Assembly: GCF_036884655.1 (NCBI RefSeq)
Contig: NC_088337.1
Span: 31,474,501 to 31,538,500, forward strand
Source: Musa acuminata AAA Group
Lineage: Eukaryota; Streptophyta; Magnoliopsida; Zingiberales; Musaceae
DNA length: 64,000 bases
Reading direction: 5' to 3'
Of this stretch, positions 12,881-24,371 are shown one piece after another. The notes under the pieces are model-generated. The model did not search any database, was not told the DNA's origin, and was given only the letters and a program-made list of their open reading frames with translations. The translations under genes and the position numbers were made by a program. Numbering within the stretch: position 1 is the first letter of the stretch; the number at the start of each line of letters is the position of its first letter.

Positions 12881-13787
12881 AGACGTGGAGGTGTATCGAG
12901 TATAACGAGACTTAAATCGTTATACTAACCCGATGGTACTGCCACAAAGTCGATCATTCGGTGTGTCAGGGCTCATAATTCGACATCACAGTCCATTGTG
13001 GGGACAAACTAATGTTGCGGCATTGGCACCGGTCGCTGTCTCTCTCACCGAGACTTGAAAACGCAAGCACATATGCAATCTCATTAAAATATTACGTTCT
13101 GTTCTGTTGTTTTTCCTTTTGTTTTTTAAATTAAAAAAAGGATTGATTATTAGGTGAATAGAAAAGTGGGACAGTGTGAGACTATTCTCCCTTTTGTGTC
13201 AAAATCAATTTTCTTGGAGAGATTAACTTAATTGTTTGCAATAAATGAAAAATCGCAGGCACTCAGCAGCTTAACCGCGGTAAACAAAGAACCCCTGCGA
13301 CGAATAATAGAACTACTTCTTTTTGTCTATTTTCCTTGGCCTTGTTCTTCAATCATTTTGCTACTAATGACAACAGAGTAGTAAATATTATATAGAATGG
13401 TCTTTTTGCCTATGTTCCTTCGCCTTATCTTCGATCAAGTCCAAGAAACATTTGTGGGACGTCTGTGATGCACAAGGCAATCAGACCAACAACAGCAACA
13501 TCTGTGGGACGTTTGAATAATAGTACTACTTCCATGAGAAAAAAGAGCTTGCCACAGAAGATGACGACGATCCCCAACGGAGCGCGCAGGAAACAAAGAA
13601 CCCCTTTAACAAATCAAGAACTTGCTCCACTCTAGCGCATGAAATCCACCAATAATGCTCGACCAAGTCTGGGATCGTGCCATCCTCCAAGAAGAAAGTA
13701 AATGGAAGAAAGAGAAGGAGAGACTGAAAACAGTTTGTACTGCCTTCACCAGTTTACAACCAGCACGAGTTTTGTGTGCTCCGTCCC
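12881..13787. other. Intergenic DNA downstream of the DUF716 gene
   Basis: No gene is recognised. A phrase around gtgggacgt(c/t)tg occurs at about 13454 and again at 13503, a short direct repeat. The last part probably includes the 3' untranslated region of the minus-strand gene that ends at 13788. Confidence 0.4.
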
Positions 13788-15557
13788 TCAATGGGCAGAA
13801 ACCTCCTCGAGGGTCGTTCCCGTGCGGAGGTGAGTACCAAAATTCCAACCACCGCTTCCCGCTGTATGCTCTTCGCCTGCATGCGACCTACTGAGATCCG
13901 GATGTCCGTACCGGGATGCAGCTACAGCGTAGGATCCGAGCACGAAGAACAAGACGAGCAGGATGAGCGAAAAGAGCTGGACGTTGGCAAGCAGCTCCCC
14001 TCGGACCTGGTTGTCATGTGAGTGGCAGGCGATGTCATTGCCATCGAGGCGACAGCCCTCGGGCATCATGGGACCATAAAGAGTGAAGGCTGTTTGGTAG
14101 AACCACAAGCCCTGGAGAGTGATTGAGATTGCGTTGGTGAGGTCCGCCGCGAAGCTGGTGGGGAAGAGGGCACCCGCAATCGCAGAGGCGATGCAGAGAG
14201 CGACGAGGAGGACGAGCAGGAGGTGGTAATAACCCTCCAATCCCTTGTGAGTGGTTGAGTGGAAGTAGAACAGCAGATACTCCGAGCTGAATGCAGCAGC
14301 ACCTATCAGGCACAATGCCCCCTCCGGCAAACGTAAATACCTGTCATTGGAGTATGGTTTATCACTGTTAGCAAATACAATATATCAACCAGAAATATGA
14401 TGCCATGGCATCGAAGAAGTCTCAAAACCAGCTTCTAAAGCAAATTGTCTCTGATCACAAGAAAAGGTGTAATAATTATTATTGCTGAAATTTAAACCTT
14501 AAGAATTTGCCATCAACACTGACAAACATTAAAAGAAAAGATAATGTCATTATCGCATCTCTTTTCAATCTCATAAAGGTATTCCAATCATAAAGAAGGC
14601 ATAAAGTGACCGGCGGATTCTTATCAATCTCCAGAGAAGTTCTGAATTGGGACATTACAACTGCATGCAACACAACCATCACCCCGTAATGCTTAGACAT
14701 GGCAATGAAAGCGTAGAATTTATTCCCCAGTCTGGAATCCTAACCTGTTATGAACACCTATGTCTCCTAAGTGCACAAAAGAAAAAGAAAAATACTTGAC
14801 GGGCTTGAGCTATTCTCGGACAGCTCTGCTTCTGACAACGCCAATAATGTTGGGGGGGTGTGTGTTAAGACCGGACAAGGACATAAATTTCATTGTCCAA
14901 TGCAAAGCAATATAAGCCACAAACAGCTCCGGGAAAAGCGAGGCGCACAAAGTGCCACGAGAAAGCAATCGAGTCGGATAAATAAATCAACGAATCCAAT
15001 GCATTTAGACTTTCATTTCCTTCTCCCTACCATCTCTTTGGTCAAACAAGTGTAGACAAATCAGGCTTCCACTGCTGCGTTGCATCTACAAGAACCAGAT
15101 TTCCACTGGACCACCGTCCAAACTCACTATCTATGACCCAGTCTATGGTTTCCTCGAGTCAGTTTTAAAGATATGCACAGAGGAAGACGAAGGAAGATAA
15201 ATCTGACCTGGTCTTCTCGGAGACGAGGGCGAGGGCGCCGTAGACGAAGAACATGAGTAGCATGCCACCGTGCTCGAAGTCGTTCATGTGAGCGGGGTTG
15301 AGGATCCGCTCGGGACCGACGAACCAACGGAGGTGGGTGGAGTAGAGCAGCTCCACGCACATGTCGAGGAAGGCCCCGCCGGCCACCACGTAGAGCTCCA
15401 GGTGCCGGGCCTTGCCCCGGCCCACCGGGCTCCACGCCCGAACCCGGAAGGCGCCCGGCGGCTCCGACACGTACCGGAACACAGAGCTCCACACGTGCCA
15501 CACGCCTACCACCAGGAACAGGCTGCCCGGCAGCACGTGACCCTTGAACGATCCCAT
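13788..15557 (-). CDS. DUF716/TMEM45-type multi-pass membrane protein (2 exons)
   Basis: Exon 1 is 15208-15557 and exon 2 is 13788-14340; the GT-AG junction splits an Arg codon (AG|G). The assembled frame is 903 bp, 300 residues, close to the usual length of plant DUF716 proteins. Family landmarks are visible: MGSFKGHVLPGSLFLVVGVWH at the start, an acidic DMCVELLY segment, HMNDFEHGGMLLMFFVYG in the middle, then after the junction LPEGALCL, FSSEYLLFYFHSTTHKGLEG and the W/F-rich LQGLWFYQTAF. Several hydrophobic segments predict a multi-pass membrane protein. The C-terminal 35 residues are hydrophilic. The molecular function of the plant family is not established; some members were linked to responses to viral infection by annotation only. 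The start was chosen because it gives the conserved MGSFKGH beginning. Confidence 0.92.
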
Positions 15558-15612
15558 GTACGATCAATCGATGGCAATTATGACCTAATCGTCGCCTCAC
15601 TCGTGTGACCGA

Positions 15613-15660
15613 CCCTCCCCTCCCCTCCCTTCCTCTTCCCTTCCCTTCCCTTCCCTTCCG
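15613..15660. repeat. TTCCC microsatellite in the DUF716 leader
   Basis: A pyrimidine-rich block ends in at least four ttccc units. It lies 55-103 bases upstream of the DUF716 start codon, so on the transcribed strand it is a GGGAA-rich leader or promoter tract. Confidence 0.85.
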
Positions 15661-16828
15661 ATCCACCCGTGGATCTCCGACGAAATTACAACGGAACCCA
15701 CCGACTCGTTGACTCCATACGGATGAGATCGCGATCGTCTTCTTCCTTCACAAGCTTCGTCCTGCTCTAGAAATAAAGAACGTAATTATCATAAATAAAA
15801 GCGGGAAAAGAAAAGGTAAACCAAAATCATCAGAATACCGGAGAGAGATTAAATGAACGAACCAGCAAAACAGTCATACGATTTTGGAAGAGGAAAAAGG
15901 GAGGAAAAGGAGATCCAAACTAAACATGAGTAGGGCAACGTGTTTCTTTCCCTACTTTTGCTCTCTCACTTTCTCCGACACCGGCAGAAACAGATCCGAT
16001 TAGTGAACTAGAGTTGGAGAATTAGACTAAGATTAGGTCTCCTCCTCAGCTTTTCATTCTCTTTCGGGTTTGGGATGGGAAGGACGTACCTGGTGAGTAA
16101 GGGTGCGTGTGGAGGTGTTAGGGTGGCACCGCCCTCAACCCGAGGAAATGATTGCGATATCAGAAGAGGCAAAAGGCGTATTATTACGGGGGGCGACGAA
16201 AAGGAAACATAGGTGGTCACTATCTTTTCTTAATCTCGATCCTTCCTCGCGCTCTCTGGATTGAAAGTGGTTCAAAGGGGACGAAGAGACAAGGAGTGAA
16301 GGGGGCGGTGCGGCGCTTGCTGCTGCGTTGCTCGGAGCTACGGATCTGGAGACGACGACCAAAGGTTGAGGACGATCTGATGATGCACGAACGAAGGAAA
16401 AGGAAAAAGGAAAAGATAAAGGAATGGCTCGTATTACCTTCTACATCTTATATATATTTATTTAATTACCATCTTATTTATTTTATTGGAGACGGATTCT
16501 TTGGATTAGGAAGACAGGGGCAACGGCGACGTCAGGTTGAATTGGAATTGGTAGGTTCCGTTCCTGCGTGGCTGGCTGCGTCCCGTGAATGACGCGCCCG
16601 TCACATGCTTTTAGTACTAGATGTGGACTTCAACCATGCTGCCTTCCTGTGGGCGTGCCGATTGGTCATGTTCGGACAGCCGAGGCTTTCTCCCCACCAG
16701 ATATCCTCGAGCCCAGATTACAGCTCTCAACCACAAAGCCACCACCAATCGTCGTTACAAGTTGCACATAAATAATAGTATATGCATTAAAAGAATCTGG
16801 CAATATTCACTGCAATTGCCTGGTATTC
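15661..16828. other. DUF716 upstream region
   Basis: No coding gene recognised. The minus-strand DUF716 promoter and possibly a leader intron should lie here. The longest frames (for example 16152-16592, plus) have no family resemblance. Confidence 0.35.
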
Positions 16829-16833
16829 TGTCT

Positions 16834-17465
16834 TGTTACGGTAAGTAACTTTTTAAGCCGTGGCCTCGGGGCCGACGCGGCTCGGTTCTGGGGTCCGGAT
16901 GTCGGGGATCTCGGGCGACGTCCCTCGGGGTCTCCCTGCGGTAGGGTACCGTCGTTCGGGTCGGCAGTTCGGGTCGGGAGGAAGCTCCGCCGCAGTATCG
17001 GGAAGAGGCGACACCGTCTTCGCACCTGCACACAGGTCGGGTCGGGGGCTCGGCCCGACCCCTCCGACGATCAAGTTAGAGAAAGATGTGGAGGGGGTTT
17101 CGGAGGAAGAGAAGCAGAAGTGCTTTCTAGTGTCTGTCCTCCCCCCTTTGTTTGGGACTTGGGGGTATTTATAGAGGAGGCTGGATATTACCTGACGTGC
17201 CCGTTTGCAAGGGCAGGACGGTACCGTTGGTGGCGTCTGACATTGCCACTGGGGCTGCATGGGAGGCCGAGCGGCTGCAGGGTATGGCGAGCCTTGGTTG
17301 ATGTGCTCCTGTGCCTCGACCGAGCACACGAGGTCAAAGCTGAGGTGGTTGGCTGAGGGCTGGTGACGTCGGCAAATGTCGAGTCTGTGTCAGTGCTTGC
17401 CTCCTCGGGTAGTGTGTCTACCTGGCGTGCTGGCTCGTGTCACATCGCCATTTTTACCCCTATCA
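16834..17465 (-). repeat. 3' LTR of the gag-only element (632 bp)
   Basis: The plus strand begins TGTTACGG and ends CCCTATCA, the inverted TG...CA ends of an LTR. A TATTTATA at 17166-17173 reads TATAAATA on the element's sense strand, a good LTR core promoter. It retains a 6-base segment (cgccat) near the end that the other LTR lacks. Confidence 0.93.
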
Positions 17466-18780
17466 TATGCCCCCCTCCCGAAAGGAGCTATGCGTCGGTT
17501 TTTGCATGCGGGGAGACGATGCATGGCTTCTTACTTCAGGTGGGCTGATCGCGCGAACGTGTCTCGAGCAGTGCGAAGCCGAGGTGCGCAACTTAGTCAG
17601 GAGGCCGAGCAGGGTTGGACTCGGGGGCAATGGGACTGATGAGGGCAGAGGAGCGCAGCGCAGGCGGGCTGGCCGTGCGGGTGCGTCTCAGGTGAAGTCA
17701 AGGGTCGAGGAACACAACGGGCGGGGTGACCGCGCAGGTGTCTCGGGATGGCGTAGAGCCGAGGGCCGAGGAACACAACTGGCGGGGTGACCGCGCGGGT
17801 GTCTCGGGATGGCGTAGAGCCGAGGGCCGAGGAACACAACAGGCGGGGTGATCGCACAGGTGTCTCGGGATGGCGTAGAGCCGAGGGCCGAGGAACACAA
17901 CTCGCGGGGTGACCGCGCAGGTGTGGTCTCGGGGTTTATGGAGCCGGGGGGCACGACGCGGGCGTACTGGCGGCACTGGTCTGTCTCGGGAGCATGGAGC
18001 CAAGGAGCACGACGCAGGCGGGGTGACCGCGCAGGCGTGGTCGCGAGGGTCATGCGACCGAGTAGCACGATCAGGCGGGCAGGACGCGAGGACGTGGACT
18101 TGGGCACCATGCGGCCGAGGTACACGACAGAGGCGAACAGGCCGCGCCGAGGTAGATCTCGGCAGTGATAGGCCGAGGTGCTCGGTGCGGGCAAGCTGCG
18201 ACCGAGTGACATCGCTCAGAGGGGCAGGCCGCTCTGAGGGCAGAGTGTGGCCGAGGGGTTCGGCGCAGAGGGGCCGACCGCGCAAGAGCTTCTCGGGAAA
18301 CATGGTGCCAAGGAGCACGACGCAGGCGGGCAGGCCGCGCAAGTCTGTCTCGGGAACATGGGGCCAAGGAACACGGCGCAGGCGGGGTGACCGCGCATGT
18401 GTGGTCTCGGGATGGCGTAGAGCCAAGGGCCGAGGAGCACAACGCAGGCGGGGTGACCGCGCAGGTGTGATCTCGGGATGGCGTAGAGCCGAGGGCCGAG
18501 GAGCACAACGCAGGCGGGCAGACCGCGCAGGCGTGTTCGCGAGGGCCATGCGGCCGAGTAGCATGACGTGCGTCGGGCTGACCGCGCAGGCGTGGTCGCG
18601 AGGACCATGCGGCCGAGTAGCACGACGCAGGCCGAGGGGGTAGGCTCGGGCCGAGAGAACTCGGGCGGGCAGACTGTGCAGATGTGAACTCGACGATGAA
18701 GGGCCAAGAAGCTCGGCGCAGGCAGGCTGCGACCGAGTGACACCACTCAGGTGGGCAAGCCGTTCCGAGGGGAGCTCGGC
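17466..18780 (-). repeat. GC-rich internal repeat array of the element
   Basis: Starting at 17707 there are about four consecutive 61-bp units (each beginning cgaggaacacaac and ending cgtagagccgagggc), followed by shuffled partial units with the recurring words gcacgacgcaggcggg and gtctcgggatggcgtagag as far as about 18740. Very high GC makes long frames open on both strands (for example 288 codons minus, 244 codons plus). Their Arg/Gly/Pro-rich repetitive products look like by-products of composition and not proteins. The purine tract for plus-strand priming lies at its left edge. Confidence 0.85.
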
Positions 18781-18942
18781 AGCATGTGGGCGAGTCGTGC
18801 GAATGCAAAAAGGAGTGGGGTTAGGCTGAAGCTAACCGTGAGCCGAGAGGCGATCAGGCAAAAATGGAGCTTTCGCTTGGAAGAGACTGAGGGTCTGGCA
18901 CGAGGGTTACGCCGAATAGCAAACGCGGGCGCTTGACCGCTG

Positions 18943-20004
18943 CTACGGGGCCCGTCGCCCAGAGTCACTCCTCTTCCTTGCAATCGCCCAAGCTTCTGCC
19001 TCGATGTACCGGTGGGCTCGCTGGAGCATATCTGGTACTGTGGTGGGGGGTCGCTCCACGAGGGACCAACAGAGTCTGGAAGGTCGCAAGCTTACCATGA
19101 ACGCCTGCACCAACAAAGAGGGGTGAGTATCCGGTAAGCTCCGGATTTGCGTGGTAAAGCGATCCACGAAGCATGAGAGGGGCTCGTCCTCTCTTTGTTT
19201 GAGTCCGAGGAGTAGTGCCGCGGAGGGCCTCGGCCGGGCATGGGCTGCGAAGTGGAGCTCGAAGTCCTTGGCGAGTTGGCCGAAGGAACTGATTGTTCCA
19301 GTCTTCAGGCCGGCGTACCACGTGTGGGCTGGACCCCTGAGGGTTGTGGGAAACGCCCTGCACATTAAAGCGTCAGACGTTCCATGCAGCGCCAATTGGG
19401 CACGGAAAGCGGCGACATGATCTGCTGGGTCCGTGGCGCCGTCATATGCATCCAGAGAAGGGAGCTGGAAGTTCGGGGGAACGACGAGATCTCGTATCTC
19501 TGGTGCGAATGGAGATCCTTGGTGTGAGTCCACCCCAAGCTCTCCCTCTGAGTTGTGAAACTCCTTCTCCAGTTCGTCGAGCCGCTGACTGAGACGACAT
19601 AGCTGGGCTCGCAGGGAGTCTGTTGATTCCGAAGATAACACCTCGGGCTCCGAGCGGCCGCTCGGGTTTGTCCTTGCTGGATCCCCGAGTGGGGTCGGTC
19701 TGACCCGAGGAGAGGCGGAAGGCTCCAGAAGCATCATGTGGGCCCGAGCGGGCGGCTCTTGTTGCCGTAGCGGCTGAGTCATGAGTGGGGGTGTCGGTTG
19801 GGAGATGAGCGGGATGATGGTTTGCACCATATCCGTCAGAGCTCGGACTTGACGGGCGAGGTCGTGAAAGGCCTCGGACGACACCGGCAAGGGGACGCTC
19901 GGAGCGCCCTCGGGCGGAAGCGGATCCAGACTGTCGACTGAACGCCAGCCACGTTCAGGGGTCGCGGGGAGGTCGTCAGGATCAACCTGAGGATCCCTCG
20001 ACAT
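18943..20004 (-). CDS. Retrotransposon gag protein (Ty3-type), stand-alone
   Basis: This frame of 353 residues starts at the first ATG after the primer-binding site, about 26 bases inside the 5' LTR, which supports the start. The N-terminal half is Pro/Ser-rich and disordered. A short coiled-coil-like stretch follows ([20 protein letters not shown]). The retrotransposon gag core comes next: [20 protein letters not shown], then [28 protein letters not shown], and [16 protein letters not shown]. No CCHC zinc knuckle follows and the frame ends before any protease. It would form the particle shell and package RNA. An intact frame in an element without pol implies selection on gag or recency; I favour recency with partner-supplied pol. 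Confidence 0.9.
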   Translation of the reverse strand: MSRDPQVDPDDLPATPERGWRSVDSLDPLPPEGAPSVPLPVSSEAFHDLARQVRALTDMVQTIIPLISQPTPPLMTQPLRQQEPPARAHMMLLEPSASPRVRPTPLGDPARTNPSGRSEPEVLSSESTDSLRAQLCRLSQRLDELEKEFHNSEGELGVDSHQGSPFAPEIRDLVVPPNFQLPSLDAYDGATDPADHVAAFRAQLALHGTSDALMCRAFPTTLRGPAHTWYAGLKTGTISSFGQLAKDFELHFAAHARPRPSAALLLGLKQREDEPLSCFVDRFTTQIRSLPDTHPSLLVQAFMVSLRPSRLCWSLVERPPTTVPDMLQRAHRYIEAEAWAIARKRSDSGRRAP

Positions 20005-20010
20005 TCGGGC

Positions 20011-20029
20011 CCTCCTTCTAGCGCCAATC
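20011..20029 (-). other. Primer-binding site of the gag-only element
   Basis: On the minus strand the bases just inside the 5' LTR read GATTGGCGCTAGAAGGAGG. The TGGCGC core pairs with a tRNA 3' CCA end. I cannot assign the tRNA with confidence. The same motif follows the LTR at 63219. Confidence 0.7.
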
Positions 20030-20663
20030 TGTTACGGTAAGTAACTTTTTAAGCCGTGGCCTCGGGGCCGACGCGGCTCGGTTCTGGGGTCCGGATGTCG
20101 GGGATCTCGGGCGACGTCCCTCGGGGTCTCCCTGCGGTAGGGCACCGTCGTTCGGGTCGGCAGGTCGGCGGTTCGGGTCGGGAGGAAGCTCCGCCGCAGC
20201 ACCGGGAAGAGGCGACACCGTCTTCGCACCTGCACACAGGTCGGGTCGGGGGCTCGGCCCGACCCCTCCGACGATCAAGTTAGAGAAAGATGTGGAGGGG
20301 GTTTTGGAGGAAGAGAAGCAGAAGTGCTTTCTAGTGTCTGTCCTCCCCCCTTTGTTTGGGACTTGGGGGTATTTATAGAGGAGGCTGGATATTACCTGAC
20401 GTGCCCGTTTGCAGGGGCAGGACGGTACCGTTGGTGGCGTCTGACATTGCCACTGGGGCTGCATGGGAGGCCGAGCGGCTGCAGGGTATGGCGAGCCTCG
20501 GTTGATGTGCTCCTGTGCCTCGACCGAGCACACGAGGTCAAAGCTGAGGTGGTTGGCTGAGGGCCGGTGACGTCGGCAAATGTCGAGTCTGTGTCAGTGC
20601 TTGCCTTCTCGGGTAGTGTGTCTACCTGGCGTGCTGGCTCGTGTCACATTTTTACCCCTATCA
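20030..20663 (-). repeat. 5' LTR of the gag-only element (634 bp)
   Basis: The same ends as the 3' LTR. It carries TATAAATA on the minus strand (plus 20370-20377), an extra 8 bp in a cggcagg repeat near 20158-20170, and lacks the 6-bp cgccat near the end. Transcription would start here and run toward 16834. Confidence 0.93.
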
Positions 20664-20883
20664 TGTCTGTAATGATCAAAGCGTCCCGATATAAAAGCTG
20701 ATATTTCAATCGTAAAATCACCCAAATTAATATGTAATACCATTCTGCACAGAAGCTATCCAGCTTGTAGCATATTTATTTAATTGTTCTTGTAATACAA
20801 TCCTTATAAAACATCACAAAACATAGTGATACTGATCCTGCTTGAACACACCAGGGAAGTTGTTTAAACTTGGATACTTTCTC

Positions 20884-23827
20884 CTACTCAACACGGATAT
20901 CTGGGAGGAACACAAGCAACGCAGAGTAAGCTGAGAAGAACACAGGAGCTGGAATCTTCTCCACGACATGTCCGATCCTTGGCACTCGCTTGCCCGCGTT
21001 CTTTGTCACGATGGTCAGCGCGGGCGATGCCAGACAAGCAAGAATGATTTTATTCACCATATATATGCGCAAATCTTTACTCGTCCATTCCAAAATTGTT
21101 TCATAGAACTCATTCTCGTTTATTTCAGTTTTGGTCTTCCTGTACTCCTGCATTTGTAAACAACCACAGGTAAGTTTAAGCAAGAAATGTTGTAACACTA
21201 TTCAAATGATCTGATTCCCAATAAGCAATGTGCTACTGTCATATATCTGTTTTGTTATAGACCTCAACTATTGCTAGGACATCAACCATGAGACCATGAC
21301 AAAGGAGGCCTTCCCTCACTGAGATATGATATTAACATGTTTCATTTCAGTTCATGTGAGCGGTAAGTTCATAAGTAATTATAGAAACACTTAAGGTTGC
21401 AAATGTAGATGCATGAGCATTTTACCCTATGTTGAGGAACTCATTTTGTTCTTTCCCGGTAATTAATTGACTCTCAGGAATTTGTAAAGAAATGTCACGT
21501 TACTGGCTCTAGTGTCCTTGCAAGTTTGCAGAACTACATAAAACATTCAGAAGATGGATATTATGATTGAAAAACACTACCACCAGGTCTATACGTTTCT
21601 AACTCCATATGTACCTCAACATGCTATATGATCCTTTTGTACCAATCGACAAATTTTGACTTTTCAGATACTAACAACAGAAACTTTGCAAGTGCTCCAT
21701 TATTCACAAGATTCATCGGTCATGAAGATATGAAATTACACCGTACTTTTTCTTTGTCAGCAATAGCCGATGCAGATGGAGGTTGCTTATGAGGACCGAG
21801 GAGATTCTTGTTCAGAGAGCTGCAATTTAAATCAACATAATAACATACTAAAACCATATTCTGAAAATACTTTAAAAAAATTTAGGCAGAAAGGATACAA
21901 AAAGCTTACTCAAAAACCCGTAATGTTGCAATGTGGAGCTTATCCAACGCCATGAGTGGCTTATTACCAGCATATTGGTTAAAAACATGGCTACATATTA
22001 TCTTCAGATGCCACTTACCTGCATCATATAATAGAAAGACATGAATTTCAACACAATCAAATACAAGAATAATGATTACAGGCTACCTCAATGCAGAGTA
22101 GAACTGCTCACCTATCTATGTATTATAACTTGTTATTTTGCACATGTATTTACTCTGAACTTGACATTGTGCCTTCACAAACTGGTCTATAAACAGAGAA
22201 ATTATAGTGCCAAGAGGCGTTCATCAGCAGAAAGAGAAAAATACAGTTAAAATGCAAATCTTGTTAGGACTTCATTGTTTGAAGATCTTTCGAGAATTGA
22301 AAAGGTCTGGGAAAGAAAAGTCGACCAAGTTTGAGTTATGATTTAGCAACATGCAAATAAGTATGCATGCCATGGTCATACCAATTCATTCCATCCCAAT
22401 TCCTTGCTTGTAGAGCAAAGTGAGGAGGAAAAAAAAGGGAATAAACTGGCTTGAAGTTCATACAATGTCAGGGGGGTCCTGACTGAAGTCTGATGCAAAC
22501 AAATTTGTTAAAGAAGACCTAGCAAAAAGAAAATTAAACTGGTGTTGAAAATTGGGATAGTTAATGTTAGGTTAATCAAGAAAAAGAACACATTTATGAT
22601 TTCTTTTTTTCGATGAAACAACCAAAAGCGATAATGCCCATATCTCATTTCACATGCTGGGACAACCCATTTTGGTCACTTATAATAGATTGACATGTTA
22701 TGCAAAGAATGGCTGAGAGTAGAACTATTCACCAGAATTCTTTATCATTCTACCACCCATTGTAAGGCAGTTGGCACCTCACGGAGCTAGTCTATCATCA
22801 TCCAACCTTCCTTTAGTAAGAACACCACCATACGAAAGTTCCCCAGCCAATATTCTGACATATCCATAGCCTTATCACAGTCTCCACCAAACGCATTAAT
22901 GCCATACATATGACTTTGCTATGATTTATATTGAGGTCAGCTGATATCTCAAATTAGTATAAGATGATTTTGAGGTTTCTAATATAATAATCATTTGCAT
23001 TGACAGGGAGGTGTGAGAGAAGGTTTCGAACAACTTGGCAGCTATTCAGTATATTTTTCATATTCAATTGAAGGATGATAGGTTAGAAACTGGATGCATT
23101 CGTCCTGTTTCTAAGGCAATGGAAGGGATGTAGCTGCAATATGCCCGACTTTGAACACGAGTTCAAAATGACCAGCAATAAGATTGATAAGTCACAGAGA
23201 TAATATGCTATTGCAACATAGAAGGTGCAAGGTCTTAAGTGGAATAATCCAATAACTCACAAAGTCCTAGTTTGTTGGTCTTCCATATTATAACAAAGAA
23301 CTAGCAGATTATATTATAAGCGTAGGCATTTTGGTGATTGTTAGGGGCTAAGATGAACTGGAACATGCATGCTTTTTCACTTTGATAAGTATTTCAGCAT
23401 ACTGCAATGTCTTATTTAGAACAATTTCATGTGAACGCCAACAGGTGTATCATCGTTTACAGAATCACTGAGCCCACACAGAAAAGACCAACAATTGATG
23501 AGAAAAAAATTTCACAAATTGGTGGTATTTATTACCAGTTAGTCGTTGTTGATGCAACATTTTCATGATATCATCGTGTTATAATACGATTATTGTAGAC
23601 GTAATGATGTTATGGAAATGTCTGAACGAATTAAGATCTCTCCCTTCAGCCAATCTCCGTCGGCTCTAATAATATCACCCTAAAGAAGTCCCAACTAAAA
23701 CAACCAAAAACGCCAGGAAATCGACGCTGGAAACCACACGCACATTTCATCAAACAACAAGAAGGAAAGAAGGGAAGCGTCACTTGCCTTGGACCCTCTC
23801 CCATAGTCCTTTGAGTATTTGAGCCAT
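20884..23827 (-). CDS. Small membrane protein gene, partly resolved exons
   Basis: Three minus-strand exons are supported. The first is 23788-23827 (starts MAQILKGLWERVQ). The second is 21747-21819 (reads SLNKNLLGPHKQPPSASA and IADKEK). The last is 20884-21147 (87 residues from EYRKTKTEINENEFYETILE to LLVFLPDIRVE and stop). The first exon ends AAG|GCAAGT, a textbook GC-AG donor; no GT donor fits in frame. Exon phases show at least one more exon of length 3n+1 between 21820 and 23787 that I could not fix. The last exon has two hydrophobic segments (IILACLASPALTIV and APVFFSAYSALLVFL), so the product is probably a small membrane protein. I do not recognise the family. The long introns are AT-rich and without other genes. 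Confidence 0.6.
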
Positions 23828-24157
23828 GGACCGGTTCCTGAATTCACCCTGCACAGATCCTTTGTTCCATGAGTCGGGCGAAGAGACGCGGCGCATATAA
23901 ATAGTTGGACGGGGCGTCAGAGAGAAGCGGTCAGCATCGTCTTTCCTTCTGCGTTGGGCAAAAGCTTTTCCTTGGCCCGGACAAGGGAGAATCGGATGCT
24001 ATTGAACTCTCGCGTTCGTTCTGCAAAACAAAACGCTTGATCGAGCCCTCTCCGTTTATTCCTTGCTCTTGTTCTCAGTAATCAAATCGGAATCTACGTT
24101 TGCTCGGCTGGTTGTCTTCGAAATACCATTCTCAAGCTGCTATCGCCACACAGATAC
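23828..24157. promoter_or_regulatory. 330-bp divergent promoter interval
   Basis: This interval separates the start of the minus-strand membrane protein gene from the plus-strand short ORF at 24158. A consensus TATAAATAG at 23896-23904 points to the plus strand, about 260 bases before that ORF. For the minus gene no equal box is evident. Shared, bidirectional use is inference. Confidence 0.5.
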
Positions 24158-24371
24158 ATGGAAGCGTCGAAGAAGTCGCCCGAGTACTTCCGTCGGGGTG
24201 ACCCACCTCACAGGGCTCTGCCTTCTTTCCTACCGCCTTCTCCAAACCCCGTCCCGGCCCTCGCGGCCAAGCCCCAGCCTCTCGCTCCTCGTATCGTGTT
24301 CCGACTTTTCCTTACGGCTGCTGCTGCCGCCGCCGCTGCCGTCTCGTTCAAGTTGCCGTTATAAATTGTTC
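24158..24371 (+). CDS. Short ORF interrupted by Copia insertion near its stop
   Basis: The frame starts at ATACATGGAAGC (good context, G at +4) and reads MEASKKSPEYFRRGDPPH, a Pro-rich middle, then a hydrophobic VFRLFLTAAAAAAAA segment and VSFKLPL. The Copia element begins at 24357, in the fourth codon from the end. With the element present the frame stops at TAA (24362-24364), giving 68 residues. At the empty site it would end two residues later (Ile-Asp-stop from 29770 on). It is therefore nearly unchanged in length. The basic N-terminus plus one hydrophobic segment would suit a small membrane or organelle protein, but I recognise no family. The end given allows for uncertainty at the junction. 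Confidence 0.5.

Larger units (their letters stand above)
16829..20668 (-). mobile_element. Complete gag-only LTR retrotransposon with 5-bp target duplications
   Basis: The element occupies 16834-20663 (3830 bp) and is flanked by TGTCT at 16829-16833 and 20664-20668. In element orientation (minus strand) the order is 5' LTR 20030-20663, a primer-binding-site-like TTGGCGCTAGAAGGAGG two bases inside the LTR, a gag frame (18943-20004), a GC-rich repeat array, a purine tract (GGGAGGGGGGCA, about 17467-17480), and 3' LTR 16834-17465. There is no protease, reverse transcriptase, RNase H or integrase between the LTRs, so it must depend on an autonomous Ty3-like partner. This matches the published plant class of terminal-repeat retrotransposons carrying only GAG (TR-GAG). 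The two LTRs differ by two indels and, by eye, about nine transitions, implying a recent insertion. Confidence 0.95.

Noticed and set aside
13655..14021. Plus-strand frames across the DUF716 3' end
   Set aside because: Antisense shadows of exon 2.
17698..18643. Long open frames on both strands (288 and 244 codons) in the GC-rich array
   Set aside because: Stop codons are rare at this GC content; the products are repetitive Arg/Gly/Pro strings on opposite strands and follow the DNA repeat.
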